From Paracoccus denitrificans (GTDB lineage Bacteria; Pseudomonadota; Alphaproteobacteria; Rhodobacterales; Rhodobacteraceae), in assembly GCA_003240735.1 (NCBI GenBank), contig QFNE01000002.1:62001-126000 (forward strand): a stretch of DNA of 64,000 bases. The letters are read 5' to 3'. Of this stretch, positions 62,428-64,000 are shown piece after piece; within the stretch, counting starts at the first letter, position 1; the number at the start of each line of letters is the position of its first letter. The notes under the pieces were generated by a model. It was not told the origin of the DNA. It did not search any database and worked only from the letters and a program-made list of their open reading frames with translations. The position numbers and the translations under genes are program-made.

Positions 62428-64000
62428 ATGGTTGAGTTCAAGAATGTCGGCCTGCTCTCGGGGGCGCGCCACATCGTTCAGAACATCACCGACCTTGGCT
62501 TTGCCGAGGTGAACGGGACTTGGATGCTCTATTCTGCGACGCAGGCCGGTGGCGGGCTGGGCGTCTGGCGGTTCAACGACCCGCTGCGCCTTGCGGGTCG
62601 CGTCCAGGAGGTCAGCTACGCGCAGTCGCTCGGGCATCTGTCAGCGCCGTCGGCCGTCCTTGTCGATGGTGCAGGCGCGGGATCGATGCTGCTGACCGGG
62701 CTGAAGGGCGGGGCGGCACAAGCGCGCCTGGTGGACAACAGCGGGGCAATCGGTCAGGGCGACAGCCGATTTGGCCGCGTCCTGCCGTCTGACGTCGTGA
62801 CGGCGCTGAATATCGTCGATGTCGGTGGCAAGGGCATGCTGGCCACCGTCAGGTCAGGATCCACAGACATCAACCTGTGGCAGGTGGCACCAAATGGCGC
62901 CCTGACGAACATGGGAACGTCGGCGATGCTGCCCGGCGTGCTCGCCGGCTCAACGATTGATGCGTTGCTCCACGTGCCCATCGGCAAGGCCGACTTCCTC
63001 GTGTCTGTCTCGACTGCCGGCAACTATGTCTCAAGCCATCGGATCGGCGTTGACGACACACTGGGCGGGGGGAACTTCTTTACCACGGCATCCGGTGTCG
63101 GATTTGACAAGCCGCTCGGCGTGGTCGCCGCCAAGGTCGGCGGGGCCGACTTCGTGATCGTGAACGCTGCGGGCAGTTCGTCCCTGACGGTCCTGCAACT
63201 TGCCCCCACCGGCGAGCTGCGGCCCGTCGACCATGTCATCGACCAGACGACCACCCGGTTCGAGCGTGCAACAGTGCTGGAGGCTGTCAACGTCGAAGGT
63301 CGCACCTTCGTCGTCGCGGGCGGACGAGATGACGGGCTGTCGCTGATGACGCTGACACCGACCGGACGGCTGATCCACTTGGCGACGGTCGCGGACACCG
63401 ATCTGACGTCGATCAAGGACGTCTCGGCGCTGGCGTTGACGGTGATCAATGGCAAAATCGCGCTTGCCGCAGCCTCCCAGTCGGAAACGCGGATCAGCCA
63501 AATGGTGATCGATCCGGGTGAAATCGGGGTGACCCAGCGGGCGGGCAAGGGTGCCGCGCAGGGGACTGCTGCGGGGGACATGATCCAGACCGGAACCGGG
63601 ACAACGTCGATCAACGGGGGCGCTGGCGACGACATCCTGATTGCCACGGCATCCGTGACCCTGACGGGTGGGGCAGGGGCTGATCTGTTCGCGATCGGCG
63701 CGTTCAAAGGAAAGGTCGTCATCACCGACTTTCAGGTCGGCAGCGACCGGCTGGACCTGTCGGACATGGGAATGGCGCGCAGCACCTATCAGCTAAGCTA
63801 CGCCGCGACGAAAGCCAGCCTGACGATCACTTACGGCGATACCGTGATCGAGATTCGGGCAGGTGACGGGCGCAAGCTGACCGCAGCGATGTTCGACAAC
63901 AGCATGTTTTCGCTGCCCCATTATCCCACGGGGGAGGCCCGTAACACCATCGTCGGCAGCAGTCGCGGCGACAGTCTGGCGGCCGGTGCCACAGGCTCAA
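62428..64000 (+). CDS. RTX/haemolysin-type calcium-binding protein, 5' part (runs off window)
   Basis: At least 524 residues are encoded before the window ends, with no signal peptide (start MVEFKNVGLLSGARHIVQNI), as expected for a type I secretion substrate whose signal is C-terminal. Residues about 1-370 contain repeated 45-50 residue units with beta-propeller character (FVIVNAAGSSSLTVLQLAPT, FVVAGGRDDGLSLMTLTPTG). Nonapeptide-like repeats follow (SINGGAGDDILIATASVTLT and GGAGADLFAIG) and an ITDFQVGSDRLDLSDM block, the usual serralysin-type C-terminal text. GGAAGG precedes the ATG. Function cannot be set from the visible part. Confidence 0.85.
   Translation, partial: MVEFKNVGLLSGARHIVQNITDLGFAEVNGTWMLYSATQAGGGLGVWRFNDPLRLAGRVQEVSYAQSLGHLSAPSAVLVDGAGAGSMLLTGLKGGAAQARLVDNSGAIGQGDSRFGRVLPSDVVTALNIVDVGGKGMLATVRSGSTDINLWQVAPNGALTNMGTSAMLPGVLAGSTIDALLHVPIGKADFLVSVSTAGNYVSSHRIGVDDTLGGGNFFTTASGVGFDKPLGVVAAKVGGADFVIVNAAGSSSLTVLQLAPTGELRPVDHVIDQTTTRFERATVLEAVNVEGRTFVVAGGRDDGLSLMTLTPTGRLIHLATVADTDLTSIKDVSALALTVINGKIALAAASQSETRISQMVIDPGEIGVTQRAGKGAAQGTAAGDMIQTGTGTTSINGGAGDDILIATASVTLTGGAGADLFAIGAFKGKVVITDFQVGSDRLDLSDMGMARSTYQLSYAATKASLTITYGDTVIEIRAGDGRKLTAAMFDNSMFSLPHYPTGEARNTIVGSSRGDSLAAGATGS

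Overview
The window is a stretch of high-GC alphaproteobacterial chromosome, almost certainly from the family Rhodobacteraceae. Pointers are a phosphatidylcholine synthase, the DUF2849-cysI-cysH-DUF934-fpr sulphite reduction cluster behind an Lrp-type regulator, a MarR plus OmpR-type pair resembling petP/petR, a DUF1523 protein, MipZ, and PDH E1-beta with its own lipoyl domain. The genus cannot be fixed from the sequence. Most genes are housekeeping and sit in tight operons with ATGA-type overlaps. I see no rRNA, tRNA, insertion sequence, phage block or CRISPR array.

Layout. 1-8.2 kb is the most accessory-looking part: a peptide-type ABC permease cut by the window edge, an MFS exporter, a small stress membrane protein, an L,D-transpeptidase lipoprotein, a lytic transglycosylase, an unusual 490-residue nuclease/phosphodiesterase-like protein with a beta/gamma-crystallin C-terminus, and a peptide-type binding protein. 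8.3-13.8 kb holds pcs and the Lrp-linked sulphite reduction cluster. 14.0-27.5 kb is topA followed by a full tol-pal series (ybgC-dap-tolQ-tolR-tolA-tolB-pal-cpoB-tilS-ftsH), with a D-aminopeptidase gene placed between ybgC and tolQ. 27.6-36.7 kb has a chorismate mutase, folD, scoAB with two small genes behind it, ruvC-ruvA-htpX-ruvB, apt and a flavin reductase-like gene.

37-45.7 kb carries an acetyltransferase, an EcsC protein, a RecD-like helicase, then the translation block ffh-GNAT-chorismate mutase-rpsP-rimM-trmD-rplS-rpmE. 45.8-51 kb has mipZ and an RND efflux pair. 51-55.2 kb is pdhA-pdhB-pdhC with ftsB upstream, on the minus strand. 55.3-64 kb has envelope proteins (DUF1523, a second L,D-transpeptidase, a CAP-domain lipoprotein), SufT, a sugar acetyltransferase, a petP/petR-like pair, ilvE, a FemAB-like protein and the start of a large RTX protein that runs off the window.

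The genes group into cell-envelope upkeep (Tol-Pal, lytic transglycosylase, two L,D-transpeptidases, D-aminopeptidase, CAP protein), sulphur assimilation, Holliday-junction repair, ribosome and SRP biogenesis, and central carbon metabolism. The observations most worth following are the nuclease/crystallin protein with its three LP(K/R)QPHEV repeats (5190-6662), an exactly 11-bp phased GCAT array before the chorismate mutase-rpsP operon (42355-42415), a family of dispersed intergenic repeats (two copies invertedly flanking a two-gene unit at 36.8-38.5 kb), a CysH-DUF934 fusion, and a near-identical duplicated lipoyl-domain DNA block in pdhB and pdhC.
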